Below, piece after piece: positions 37,178 to 46,233 of a stretch of 64,000 nt of DNA. The stretch covers positions 1,364,001 through 1,428,000 of the forward strand of contig CBDCSF010000013.1 of NCBI GenBank assembly GCA_965221445.1. The letters are read 5' to 3'. Origin of the DNA: MPNP01 sp965221445. GTDB lineage: Bacteria > Pseudomonadota > Alphaproteobacteria > Rhodobacterales > Rhodobacteraceae. Each line of letters starts with the position of its first letter. The stretch's first letter is position 1. A model generated the notes under the pieces. It was given only the letters and a program-made list of their open reading frames with translations. It was not told the origin of the DNA and did no database searches. A program made the translations under genes and the position numbers.

Positions 37178-39243
37178 TGCTGAACCACCAGAAGGTGACA
37201 ACCGGTCATCTGAGCCGCAAGGCCTGTCTCTATGTTCGCCAATCGACCATGCGCCAGGTCATTGAAAACACCGAAAGTACCCAACGGCAATATGCCCTGC
37301 GTGAACGGGCCATGGCCCTTGGCTGGCCATCGGAAGGTATCCATGTCATCGACTGTGATCTTGGTCTTTCGGGGGCGGATCGTGACCGGGAAGGGTTCAA
37401 CCGTCTGGTGGCTGAAGTGAGCATGGGGCGGGTGGGTATTGTCCTTGGTCTGGAAGTCTCGCGCCTGGCCCGCAATTCGACCGACTGGCATCGGTTGCTG
37501 GAGATATGCGGGCAGACCCGGACGTTGATCCTTGACGAGGATGGTATTTACGATCCCTGCGACTTCAACGATCGGCTTTTGATGGGTCTGAAGGGGACCA
37601 TGAGTGAGGCCGAACTTCACATGCTGAAAATCCGCCTGCAAGGTGGGTTGATGAACAAGGCCCGGCGGGGAACCTTGAAAATACCACTCCCCGTCGGTTT
37701 GGTTTACGATCCCCTGGACCGGATTGTCGTGGACCCTGACAGCCATGTCCGGAACAGCGTACAATTGCTGTTTGACACCTTTCACCGCATCGGTTCGGCC
37801 ACGGCCACGGTGAAGTTTTTTACCGAGGAGGGGATTGAGTTCCCCAGCTATCCCCGGTTTGGGCCGAACCGGGGGACCCTGTGTTGGCTTCCATTGGTGA
37901 CCAGCCGGGTCCTGCAAATACTCCATAATCCTCTTTATGCCGGTGCTTTCGCCTACGGGCGTTCCGCTCGCCTACGGACTCCCAACGGTTACATAATCAG
38001 GCGACAGAAGCCGAAGGATTGGACAGTGCTGATTCGGGATGCCCACCCGGGCTTCATCAGTTGGGAACAATATGAAGCCAATCAAGAGCGGTTGCTGGCG
38101 AATGCCCGGTCCTATGGGGCTCACCGGCGATGTGCTCCACGCGAGGGTCCGGCCTTGTTGCAAAGTATGGTCGTTTGCGGTTTGTGCGGCAAAAACATGA
38201 CCGTTCGCTATCATACCCACAACAAGCGGTTGATACCCACCTACGTGTGTCAGAGGGAAGGGATTGAGACGGCAACTCGCATTTGCCAAAGCATACCGGG
38301 CAAGGGTATTGATCAAGCGATCGGTGACCTGCTGATTGAATTGATGACCCCTGATTCGCTGGAAGTCGCCCTGCAGGTCCAACAGGAACTCGAAAGGCAG
38401 GCTGAGGAGGTGGATGCCTGGCGGTCCCGGAAAGTCCAGTGCGCCCGCGAGGAAGCGGATTTGGCACGTCAGCGGTTTATGCAGACCCATCCTGACAATA
38501 GGATTGTTGCCGATGTTCTTGAGGCCGAATGGAATGACAAGCTCAGGAATCTGGATCAAGCCCGACAGGAACTGGAGGACCAACGAAAGCACCAGAGCAC
38601 CAATCTTGGGGACCTGCAGCGTCAACGTGTCCTGGACCTGGCCACCAACTTCCCACGGCTTTGGAACGATCCTGCCACCCCTGATCGGGAACGCAAGCGT
38701 ATGGTCCGGTTGATCATTGAGGATGTAACCCTGACCAAGGGGGACACCTTGGTTCTTGGTGTACGCTTTCGTGGTGGGGCCACTCGACAGGTGATGCTTG
38801 CACCGGAAAAACAGGCTTGGGAGAAATACAAGACACCCCCTGAGGCGGTCACCGAGATCGACCGGTTGCTGGAGACCCATATAGAGAGGGATATCGCCAC
38901 GATCCTCAACGATCGTGGGTTCCGGACAGGCCACGGACTTCCATTCAGGAAGACAATTGTCCGAAGGATTCGTCTTGCCTATGGGTTGAAGTCACGCTTT
39001 GATCGATTGCGTGCCCGGGGTCTGCTGACCAAGGAGGAATTGGGCCAAAGGTTGAACATCGCTCCCTCATTGGTCAAGAGCTGGCGTCGGAAAGGGTTGT
39101 TGGTGGCTCATGCCTACACCGCCAGGAATGATTACCTGTACGAGATTCCGGTCAATCCCCCGGTTAAAAATAGCCATAAATTTGGCCGGAAAACGGCGCC
39201 ATCCGTCACGAAAACTATTGCAACCTGTCCTTCACCGTGCTAA
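37174..39243 (+). CDS. Large serine recombinase
   Basis: 689 residues. The N-terminal resolvase domain has the catalytic Ser24 in YVRQST and the arginine motif LEVSRLARN. A recombinase domain follows, then a zinc ribbon (VVCGLCGKNM with further Cys at TYVCQREG), a coiled coil (about 400-475) and a long C-terminal region with an HTH-like segment (LLTKEELGQRLNIAPSLVKSW). The ATG overlaps the preceding stop (ATGA). It presumably moves the enclosing element by a 2-bp-overlap recombination. Confidence 0.9.
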   Translation: MMLNHQKVTTGHLSRKACLYVRQSTMRQVIENTESTQRQYALRERAMALGWPSEGIHVIDCDLGLSGADRDREGFNRLVAEVSMGRVGIVLGLEVSRLARNSTDWHRLLEICGQTRTLILDEDGIYDPCDFNDRLLMGLKGTMSEAELHMLKIRLQGGLMNKARRGTLKIPLPVGLVYDPLDRIVVDPDSHVRNSVQLLFDTFHRIGSATATVKFFTEEGIEFPSYPRFGPNRGTLCWLPLVTSRVLQILHNPLYAGAFAYGRSARLRTPNGYIIRRQKPKDWTVLIRDAHPGFISWEQYEANQERLLANARSYGAHRRCAPREGPALLQSMVVCGLCGKNMTVRYHTHNKRLIPTYVCQREGIETATRICQSIPGKGIDQAIGDLLIELMTPDSLEVALQVQQELERQAEEVDAWRSRKVQCAREEADLARQRFMQTHPDNRIVADVLEAEWNDKLRNLDQARQELEDQRKHQSTNLGDLQRQRVLDLATNFPRLWNDPATPDRERKRMVRLIIEDVTLTKGDTLVLGVRFRGGATRQVMLAPEKQAWEKYKTPPEAVTEIDRLLETHIERDIATILNDRGFRTGHGLPFRKTIVRRIRLAYGLKSRFDRLRARGLLTKEELGQRLNIAPSLVKSWRRKGLLVAHAYTARNDYLYEIPVNPPVKNSHKFGRKTAPSVTKTIATCPSPC

Positions 39244-39267
39244 TGAGGTGCAGTATGAAGCATTCCC

Positions 39268-40059
39268 TTTTCCGGATGCGTGGTAGGGCCTGGCATGCAG
39301 CAAGGCAATGCCGAGGCGGGCACAGACCGTGGCCAGGTGCAGGGAACGGAAGTTGGATCCGTTGTCGGTATAGAGGCGGACGGGCAGTCCCCTGCGGACA
39401 ATGGCTTCCCTGAGGACATGGAGAAAGTCCGCCGCCTTTTCGGAAAAGGCGAAATGGGCAAAGGGGATGACCCTGGTGGTGTCATCTATGATGGCAATCA
39501 AGTAGGTCTTGCGTTTCCGTCCCTGCTGGTCGGGCACCTTCGGCCCGTGCATGACATCGGCCTGCCACAAATCGCAGGCATTGGGATATTCGAAACGCCG
39601 CATGTCCTGGTATCGTGCCGGGGCCTCCCTGACCATCAGCCCCTCCCGGGCAAACAGGCGGTAGACGGTTGCCGGCGAGAGTGGGACATCCGGTGACAGT
39701 TCACTATCCTTCTTTCCTTTGGCAATGACCTGGCGGACACTCAAATCGGGATGGTTGCGCTTGATGGCCAGGAGGATCTCGGTCACCTCGACTGACATCC
39801 GGCGTGGCTGGACCGGGTCGATGCGCCTCTTCGGCTCGATCCCTGCAAGGCCGTTGAGTTCGTATTTGCGGACCCAGTCCCTGAGTGTTCCAACGGCCAC
39901 CCGGGTCCGGGTCGTACCTGGAATCCTGTGTTCCTTTGATGCCAGTTCGGCGATGAGTGCCCTCCGTTCGGGTCCCGCTGGACAGGCCCTGATGATCGAA
40001 ACCAGGCCATAGCGGAACAGGGCAACCTCCTTTTGATGCTGCTTTCTGGATTGGTTCAT
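39268..40059 (-). pseudogene. DDE transposase of the 7.65-kb transposon, N-terminal part
   Basis: Starts at the ATG at 40059 with GGGAGG upstream (the open frame extends further to 40572 over the DUF6431 gene and is a shadow). It has HTH segments (VAVGTLRDWVRKYELNGLAG), then the integrase core with the first two catalytic aspartates in WQADVMHGP and YTDNGSNF. The frame is broken after YHASGKG by the serine-recombinase element; the glutamate lies in the piece at 35391-35889. Confidence 0.9.
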
Positions 40060-40093
40060 GGTGTTCTGGCCTCCCTTTTCTGGAAAAAAATGA

Positions 40094-40732
40094 TTATGGC
40101 AAGGATTTAGCCCGGATTCTGCCGTCCTGCCATTGGCCATTGTCTGTTGGTGGGTCGGATTGCGACTCAACGGATCGTTTCTTGCGGTAAAATCCGACCG
40201 GCCGGGGCAGGGTCTGGAGCCAGGATTCACACTGGATGCGGAGGATAACGAGGATGTGTACCGGTGGTCCCTTGTGGCGAAAGGATGCCAGCGTCGGGTC
40301 CACCTCGTAATAAAGCTCGGGAAACAGACCCTTGACGGTTGCCAGCAACAACTGAACCGCACCGATCCGGCGCTGCAACCAGCGCCGTTGTGCTCGTGCA
40401 GTGCTACCATGACCGGCCCTGACACGTTGCAGGGACCCGTTGACCGTGCCACACTCCTCGTACGCCAGGACCACAGTCTCAATATCATCCAGGGTGCCCG
40501 GACAGCCGGCTGCCATGAAGGTCGGCAGGAGGCTGAAGGTCGTCCGGCAGATCCGGCAATAATAGCGGGCAACTCTCATCCCGTCGGGATACTTCCTTGC
40601 ATAGGTTCCATGCCGGTGTAGCCGATGGTTACCACCGGGATTGATCGGACAGGTTTTTAACCTTGCATTCTGCCACCCCGATAGTTTAATGTAAGCACTG
40701 GTGGAAAGGTGTGTATCGTAGTGGATTTGCAT
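40094..40732 (-). CDS. DUF6431-like zinc-binding protein of the transposon
   Basis: About 212 residues from the ATG at 40732. The N-terminal region has a zinc-ribbon pattern (CPINPGGNHRLHRHGTYARKYPDG, then YYCRICRTTFSLLP), the look of DUF6431 proteins carried by DDE/ExeA transposons. The rest is helical with no named domain. It is the first gene of the transposon operon, 34 nt upstream of the transposase start. A role in end or target recognition is inferred. Confidence 0.7.
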   Translation of the reverse strand: MQIHYDTHLSTSAYIKLSGWQNARLKTCPINPGGNHRLHRHGTYARKYPDGMRVARYYCRICRTTFSLLPTFMAAGCPGTLDDIETVVLAYEECGTVNGSLQRVRAGHGSTARAQRRWLQRRIGAVQLLLATVKGLFPELYYEVDPTLASFRHKGPPVHILVILRIQCESWLQTLPRPVGFYRKKRSVESQSDPPTDNGQWQDGRIRAKSLP

Positions 40733-40777
40733 TGTTCCATCCGGTATCGTGTTAGGTTGTGTAATACACAATACCAC

Positions 40778-40811
40778 AAGGGCATCCGGGAAGACAAACC
40801 CGGGTGCCCTT
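40778..40811. terminator. Strong hairpin upstream of the transposon operon
   Basis: aagggcatccggg (40778-40790) pairs with cccgggtgccctt (40799-40811) around an 8-nt loop; 13 pairs, one of them G-U. A short T-rich stretch (ctctt) follows on the plus strand. It may stop readthrough from the plus strand into the transposon or shield its first gene. Confidence 0.5.
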
Positions 40812-40990
40812 CTCTTGACAGGAAGGATGACTGCCCCACCCGTGGGCTTGACTACTTCAAAAAAGGAACTGCTTGGAAAGGAAAGAGGATGATTCTCAAA
40901 TTAATTCAGTTTATCAGCAAATCGGTGTTGAATTAATTTGATAAAAAACCGGGGTTACGTGACGATTTATTGTGAGAAATAACACTCAAG

Positions 40991-42358
40991 GAAGAACAAC
41001 GCATGACAACCGGTATCCATGAGATCTATGGCCAACTCTACAAAGAGATGGGCTTTGACCGGCTGTTGGCCCCATCCCGACAGAAAGCCGCCAACAAGAC
41101 CCTCTATCATACCGTCATGGCCCGCCTGGCCCAACCGGAATCAAAACGGGCCAGCGTCCAGAGACTAGCCCGACAGTTCGGCATCAACCTGCCTCTCCAT
41201 AAAGTCTACCGCATGATGGACCGTCTCAATGACACCTTCATTGACAAACTCCAGCACAGGGTGTCCACCCATTCCCTTGATCTCCTCGCCGGAGAGTTTG
41301 ATGTCATTTACTTTGATTGTACCACCCTTTACTTTGACTCAGTGGCCGAGGATGAGTTGCGTCAGTTCGGCTTCAGCAAGGATGGTCAATCACATGAGGT
41401 TCAAATCCTGTTGGCCCTGATGACCACCAGGGATGGTCTGCCGATTGGCTATCAACTGTTTCCCGGAGCCTTTTGGGAAGGCTATAGTTATCTTCCCATG
41501 CGACAAAGTCTGGCAAGCCGTCATCCTGATATCAAAGCGGTTCATGTGGCTGACGCCGGACTGATGACCGATGCCAATCTGACGGCCATTGAAGACGAAG
41601 GTGATCAGTATATCATGGGAGCCAAACTGCGTCATCTTCCCCGTGCTCTGAAGGACAAGATCCTGAACACCAGTCGGTACCGTTCCGTCGCCGGTACGGA
41701 GTATTCAATTGGGGTCTTTCGCCACAACGGTCGCCGGTTGGTTGTGTCCTACAGTCCGGCCCGTGCCAGGAAAGATGAAGCTGACCGCTTGAGAAGTACC
41801 GAAAAGCTTTTGAAGAAACTGAAGACGTCCAGCAATCCACGGGCGATGATGGGACGGGGAGGACGCTGGAAGTACATCTCTATACAGGGCCAGGCCAAGG
41901 CTGTCCTTGATCACGACAAAGTGCAGGAAGACGCCCGTTGGGACGGGCTGCATGGAGTGATCACCAATCTCAGGAACGTCCGGGCAGCTGATCTGTTGTC
42001 CCGCTATCGTGAGTTATGGCGGATTGAGGAAAGTTTCCGTATCACCAAGACCGATCTCAAGGTTCGGCCTATTTATCACTGGAGTGAAGCGCGCATCAAG
42101 GCTCATCTGGCCCTGTCCTTCATGGCCTTCAGCCTGGTCAGGCATTTGGGCCATCGTCTGGCCGGCCGGCGTTTGACCATGTCGCCCGAGGTGATCCGTG
42201 AAGCTCTTACCCATCAGCAATGTTCGCTCATCCGGGACACCGAGACCGGCCGGCGATATGTCATGCCTTCGGCCACCACCCGGGAGGCCGAAACCATCTA
42301 CAAGGCGATGGGTGTCAGGATGGCGACCGCAACCCATGAGTTGGTGGAGGATGACTAG
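40991..42358 (+). pseudogene. IS1634 transposase copy A, C-terminal part
   Basis: Continues the transposase after the inserted transposon (frame EEQRMTTGIHEIYGQLYKEM). IS4-superfamily DDE residues lie in VIYFDCTTLYFDS, VADAGLMTD and RELWRIEESFRITK. The 451 residues from the internal ATG at 41003 look identical to copy B. Non-functional in its present split form. Confidence 0.93.
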
Positions 42359-42588
42359 GGGCACATGATGTCAGTTACGGTTGAAAAAGGGTCCAGTTGG
42401 CAGATGAAGAGGGAGGAAAGATAAGCCGATTTTGTCAGTGAGGGGAAATGAGGACTGTGGTGTCACATGGTAGGGGATAACATGAACAGGACGTTGAAAA
42501 AGACCTGAAAAGAGGCTTTGTAGTGCCTTCGTCAAATGGTGAATCCCCATGGGAAGGGAGTTTAAGAACTCAAAGTGTCAAAGTCAGG

Positions 42589-42730
42589 GGGTTGGGCAGT
42601 AGATCAACCAGAATACTGAAACACATTTATTTCAAATCTGGTGTGAGTTATTACAGCTCATTCAGATTTTTATCCTCTAAAAAGTCAACTTCACGGATTT
42701 TCATCAATGGGACTTCCCCATCCACCTCCT
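42589..42730 (+). repeat. 142-bp target-site duplication, right copy
   Basis: Identical to 32691-32832. Its last 40 bases (42691-42730) are the 3' end of hyuB, which therefore still reads to its own stop. Confidence 0.93.
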
Positions 42731-44265
42731 TTGGCAGTTTCAATAACGATTTCATCGCCATTCTCCACTTCCAGATCACTCACAAAAGAGTATTGAATGG
42801 GATCACTTCCATGTTTTTTGACCTTGAATTTGTTGGTTCCACCTGAACACCCTCCATGCAAGCCCCAGACCGGATTTTTACTTCTACTGTAACCAGCTGA
42901 TACTATGGCTTTTGCCTTCATACGATAGGACGTTGATAGGCCCTTGCCCCCTTCAAACAAACCTTTACCGGTTTGATCATCAAGGAGTTTCTTCCAACCA
43001 ACTTCCAAACCATATCTGGCCTCACAAATTTCAACAGGACAGACATAGGTTTCACCATGACTTAGAGAGTACATGCAATCCAAACCATCCCTGGTTGAGG
43101 TAGCACCCCATCCTCCCAACTGAGGTTCTACCATGGTGTACTTCCTACCAGAATCGGGATGTACTCCGGCAATTACGGTTCCACATATGGAACCAAAATG
43201 TCCGGCTGGGAGTTTATCCGGCATGGCTTTGGCCATACATTGCCACAGGAGATCATAGAGGCGAATTCGTGTTTCAAAATAATAACCATGGGGAGCCGTC
43301 TCTGTTGCCTCAAATATTGTTCCTGGAATGGTAATTACTTTCAGAGGTTTGAATGATCCTTCGTTACAAAACAGGTGAGGATCAGTCAGGGCTTTAAAGA
43401 TCATTTGTGAGGAAATAACAGCCCCGTCCCGGCTGGTATTATAGGGACCTGCCTTTTGAGTGGGATTGTCCGATAAGTCTACAATAAATTGCTTTTCAGT
43501 AATGGTTATTGCCACTTTCCAAAGATCATTATTCTCCTGTAATTCAGAGGCTTCAAACTTACCCTGGGGTAGTTTCAAAAGACCGCTTCTAGCCCTTTTC
43601 TCCCCTTCTTCAAACAAATCCTCCAAGGCAACATTGTAATTGTCTAAACCGTAGGTATTGGTCAGCTCAATTATTCTTTTCCTTGCTCTGCGGCTCGCAG
43701 AAATCTGGGACCAAAGATCTCCACGGGTGATTTCGGGTAGTCGGGAATTACAGGTTATGATTTCCATCAATGAGGTTACAAGGACATCCTGCTCAAACAA
43801 CTTGACAGCAGGTAACCTTAACCCCTCCTGAATTATTTCTGTAACCTTGGTCGACATGGACCCTGGAGTAGATCCACCAACATCAGGCCAATGTCCAATC
43901 GAAGATGCCCAAGCGATGCATTCACCCTGATAGAAAACAGGCAGGGCAACCACGACATCATTCAGATGGGTGACACCTCCATAATAGGGATCGTTGGTTA
44001 TATAAAGGTCACCTTCCTTAACATTTTCCAAGCCATGGATTTCGACAATCCGTTTTACCGCCTTGTCCAGTATCCCAACAAATGTTGGGATACCAGCTCC
44101 GGATCCCACCATGTTCCCGTATTTATCAGTAATACCGGTCCCAACATCCAATACCTCATAGATAATCGGACTCATGGATGTTTTCTTGAGTGTTTCAAAC
44201 ATCTCATCGGCCGCAGCGACCAATCCAGCCTGGATGACAGATAATGTGATGGGGTCTTTAGTCAT
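42691..44265 (-). CDS. Hydantoinase B/5-oxoprolinase beta-type subunit (paralogue 1)
   Basis: 524-residue HyuB family protein. HyuA and HyuB together hydrolyse cyclic amides (hydantoins, N-methylhydantoin, 5-oxoproline) with ATP. Family marks: AAADEMFETLKKTSMSPIIYEV, GSGAGIPTFVG, TNDPYYGGVTHLNDVV and the PQLGGWGATSTRDG segment. It is clearly paralogous to the copy at 47.1-48.7 kb, but there is no second HyuA. Last gene of the long minus-strand operon, 1 nt after the M24 peptidase. IS1634 copy A inserted at its 3' end, but the long duplication preserved it. Confidence 0.9.
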   Translation of the reverse strand: MTKDPITLSVIQAGLVAAADEMFETLKKTSMSPIIYEVLDVGTGITDKYGNMVGSGAGIPTFVGILDKAVKRIVEIHGLENVKEGDLYITNDPYYGGVTHLNDVVVALPVFYQGECIAWASSIGHWPDVGGSTPGSMSTKVTEIIQEGLRLPAVKLFEQDVLVTSLMEIITCNSRLPEITRGDLWSQISASRRARKRIIELTNTYGLDNYNVALEDLFEEGEKRARSGLLKLPQGKFEASELQENNDLWKVAITITEKQFIVDLSDNPTQKAGPYNTSRDGAVISSQMIFKALTDPHLFCNEGSFKPLKVITIPGTIFEATETAPHGYYFETRIRLYDLLWQCMAKAMPDKLPAGHFGSICGTVIAGVHPDSGRKYTMVEPQLGGWGATSTRDGLDCMYSLSHGETYVCPVEICEARYGLEVGWKKLLDDQTGKGLFEGGKGLSTSYRMKAKAIVSAGYSRSKNPVWGLHGGCSGGTNKFKVKKHGSDPIQYSFVSDLEVENGDEIVIETAKGGGWGSPIDENP

Positions 44266-44266
44266 A

Positions 44267-45361
44267 TCAAATACAAACTATATCTCGTGATAGGGAGGAC
44301 AGTATTTCCGGACCATCTTCCCGGAGTATGACAATCTCTTCCAATCTCACCCCAAATTTCCCCGGGAGGTAAATCCCTGGTTCAATCGAGAATACCATTC
44401 CTGTTTCCAGAACAGTTTCTGATGATGCCGAAATATAAGGAGGTTCATGGACTTCTATTCCCAATCCGTGGCCTGTCCTGTGGACAAAATAATCACCATA
44501 ACCTGCCTTCGTGATAACCCCACGTGCAGCGTGATCAATTTCCTTGGCCATGATCCCTGGCTTAGCGGTTGCCAAGGCACTCAATACAGCTTCATTTACT
44601 ATCCCGTGGACGTCAATGAATTCCTCTGTCGGATCTCCCAGAACGGCAACTCGGGTAATATCACTGGAATATTCCCCTTTCTGTCCACCTATATCCATAA
44701 CCAGGGGATCACCTATCTCCAGAATCTTTGTACCAGTTTTATGGTGAGGTAACGCACCATTTGGTCCACTGCCGACAATAGCAAACTTCATGTCCGCCTT
44801 TTGACTTTTAAACTTCTCCTGTATGGTTGTGGCGATTTCCAGTTCACTTAGCCCCGGTTTTAAAGCCGCAAAACCGCTGAGCATGGCCTGGTCAGCAATG
44901 GCCGCATTTTCTTTGAGACTTGCATATTCCAGATCATCCTTGCGCATTCTCAGGGAACCGACTGTATTTTCCGTGAAACTTCTTTGTGCTTCCGGAAGTT
45001 GATCAACCAGCAACATGGCAAAATCTGCCCGCATGGTCTCATCAAGAACAATGCTCCTGGCATTTCTTGCTCCTACATCCTCAAGGGCCGAGATCAAGGC
45101 CTTGGCTGGTCCTTCATCATCAGACCATTTATGACAGGTAATGGAACTTCTTTGCCGAGTATCCTCTGCATTCAGGGAAGGCATGAGAAACACCTCCCTG
45201 TCTTCGCCAATCAACAGCAGACAGGGCCTTTCATCTGGATGGGTATGGAAACCAAGAACCCATTGCATATGTGCTCCAGGCCCCAGAGCCACCAATTTGG
45301 TATCTGTTGCCTTCATGATGGCTCTAATTTTGCCAAGTCTGGTGAGTGTTCTTTCACTCAT
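44267..45361 (-). CDS. M24 family metallopeptidase (Xaa-Pro aminopeptidase-like)
   Basis: 364 residues: creatinase N-terminal domain, then the pita-bread catalytic domain with all five metal ligands visible: VMDIGGQ, SSDITRV, HRTGHGLG, SIEPGIY and RLEEIV. Could be an aminopeptidase P or a creatinase/ectoine-hydrolase-like amidohydrolase, which share the fold; motifs alone do not decide. Between the racemase genes and hyuB, it probably cleaves an open-chain product of the HyuAB reaction or an imported peptide. Confidence 0.88.
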   Translation of the reverse strand: MSERTLTRLGKIRAIMKATDTKLVALGPGAHMQWVLGFHTHPDERPCLLLIGEDREVFLMPSLNAEDTRQRSSITCHKWSDDEGPAKALISALEDVGARNARSIVLDETMRADFAMLLVDQLPEAQRSFTENTVGSLRMRKDDLEYASLKENAAIADQAMLSGFAALKPGLSELEIATTIQEKFKSQKADMKFAIVGSGPNGALPHHKTGTKILEIGDPLVMDIGGQKGEYSSDITRVAVLGDPTEEFIDVHGIVNEAVLSALATAKPGIMAKEIDHAARGVITKAGYGDYFVHRTGHGLGIEVHEPPYISASSETVLETGMVFSIEPGIYLPGKFGVRLEEIVILREDGPEILSSLSRDIVCI

Positions 45362-45391
45362 TTGTACTCTCCCTTGATTTATCGGTTAGTT

Positions 45392-46201
45392 TCATGATGC
45401 CTCTACAATAATGCGGTTACCGAAAACGTCTCCATCATTGATGATGCCAAATCGATCAAGCTCGTCTTCCGGAGGAGGTTCACATGACCATTTTCTGCTG
45501 GGTATCCAACCGCACTGTCTTTTCAATATGGCGGCATACTCAGCTCGTTTGAGGGCGGCTATGGAAGGATCTATGACCGGAACTCCAAGGGCTTTTTCCA
45601 AACTCCTGTAAAAACCCACTTCTCTGGTACAACCAAGAATGATTGCTTCGGCATAATCATTTTCTACAGCCCGACGACCAGCCTCAACCAACAGCCTCTC
45701 AGTTCTTTCAGGATTTGTCTGAAAGTCATTAACTCCCAGTTCGACATGATAAAAGCCACTTAACTGATCACCCCTTCCGTAATCCCGAATGGTTGATGAC
45801 ATCTGATCGACCCATTTACGTCGACCAACTATGACCCCAAATCTATTGGCCAAACTACAGGCAATCTCAACTGATGCTATACAGGGAGCTGTTACTATTG
45901 CGTTACCTGATACCTCCCTGGCATCATGGAGGGCGGTATCATAGAAACAGCTCAAGGCAACAGCATCGAAACCTTCTTGTGCTGCAACCCTTGTACCCCT
46001 GATGATACCCGCCGTAACAATAGCTTCATAAGATCTGTACTCAATATGAGTAAAACCACCATCTGAGGGTTTCAGGGAAGTTATATGGACTTCAGTCTCG
46101 GGATTCTTGTAACTCCTTATCATGTCGGCAAACAACTCATCAAAGGCCGCGGTTCCCACCGGCCTGAGGTACATGATCCTGATTGGTGTCATAGTGCTCA
46201 C
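45392..46201 (-). CDS. Asp/Glu/hydantoin racemase family protein (copy 1)
   Basis: 269 residues. Cofactor-independent racemase fold with the two catalytic cysteines in ALSCFYDTALHDAREV and IILGCTREVGF. It should epimerise hydantoins or amino acids in the pathway. GTG at 46201 or ATG at 46192 are both possible starts, and neither has a strong ribosome-binding site. Very similar along its length to the next gene (tandem duplication). Sits between the M24 peptidase gene and its paralogue. Confidence 0.88.
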   Translation of the reverse strand: MSTMTPIRIMYLRPVGTAAFDELFADMIRSYKNPETEVHITSLKPSDGGFTHIEYRSYEAIVTAGIIRGTRVAAQEGFDAVALSCFYDTALHDAREVSGNAIVTAPCIASVEIACSLANRFGVIVGRRKWVDQMSSTIRDYGRGDQLSGFYHVELGVNDFQTNPERTERLLVEAGRRAVENDYAEAIILGCTREVGFYRSLEKALGVPVIDPSIAALKRAEYAAILKRQCGWIPSRKWSCEPPPEDELDRFGIINDGDVFGNRIIVEAS

Positions 46202-46233
46202 CAGATAATAGTCCTTAACACGGAGATTACTCT

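Larger units (their letters stand above)
35892..39265 (+). mobile_element. Serine-recombinase element inserted in the DDE transposase gene
   Basis: The 3.4-kb segment carries a DUF5372 gene, an HTH gene, a small ORF and a large serine recombinase, all on the plus strand. Its ends show an imperfect inverted repeat: TTCAACTGCACCCCAT near the left and TTCATACTGCACCTCAT (reverse complement) near the right. A CC dinucleotide lies at both junctions, the 2-bp overlap expected of serine recombinases. Deleting the segment with one CC joins GGA AAA GG to T AAA ATA, restoring the transposase frame ...HASGKGKIERWF. Confidence 0.85.
33335..40984 (-). mobile_element. 7.65-kb DDE/AAA/toprim transposon inside IS1634 copy A
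   Basis: Terminal inverted repeats TGTTGTTTTTCAgaATAAT (left) and TGTTATTTCTCAcaATAAA (right, reversed). It is flanked by ctcaag at 33329-33334 and 40985-40990 (5-6 bp duplication). Gene order on the minus strand is DUF6431 protein, DDE transposase, ExeA/TnsC-type ATPase, toprim protein. The left end has four tandem copies of a motif like TTTTTCACRYTATTYC within 33339-33440, as in Tn7-, Mu- or IS21-type ends. The DDE gene is split by a serine-recombinase element. Family assignment beyond this is open. Confidence 0.85.
32833..42588 (+). mobile_element. IS1634-family insertion sequence, copy A (interrupted)
   Basis: Ends are CCTGACTTTGACAC at 32833 and its inverse at 42588. The 9,756-bp span equals a 2,100-bp IS plus a 7,650-bp inserted transposon plus a 6-bp target duplication. 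The reassembled IS has the same length as copy B, and the protein segments look identical, so both copies are recent. The transposase gene is cut at 33334/40991. Flanked by the 142-bp direct duplication. The ends are otherwise noncoding: 32841-33025 on the left and 42359-42588 on the right. Confidence 0.95.

Noticed and set aside
36991..38934. Two long minus-strand frames (311 and 320 codons) opposite the serine recombinase
   Set aside because: Antisense shadows in a GC-rich gene; the plus strand carries the conserved catalytic motifs.
39232..40572. 446-codon open frame extending the DDE transposase upstream
   Set aside because: The part beyond 40059 is antisense/shadow to the DUF6431 gene; the ATG at 40059 has GGGAGG and begins the family-like sequence.
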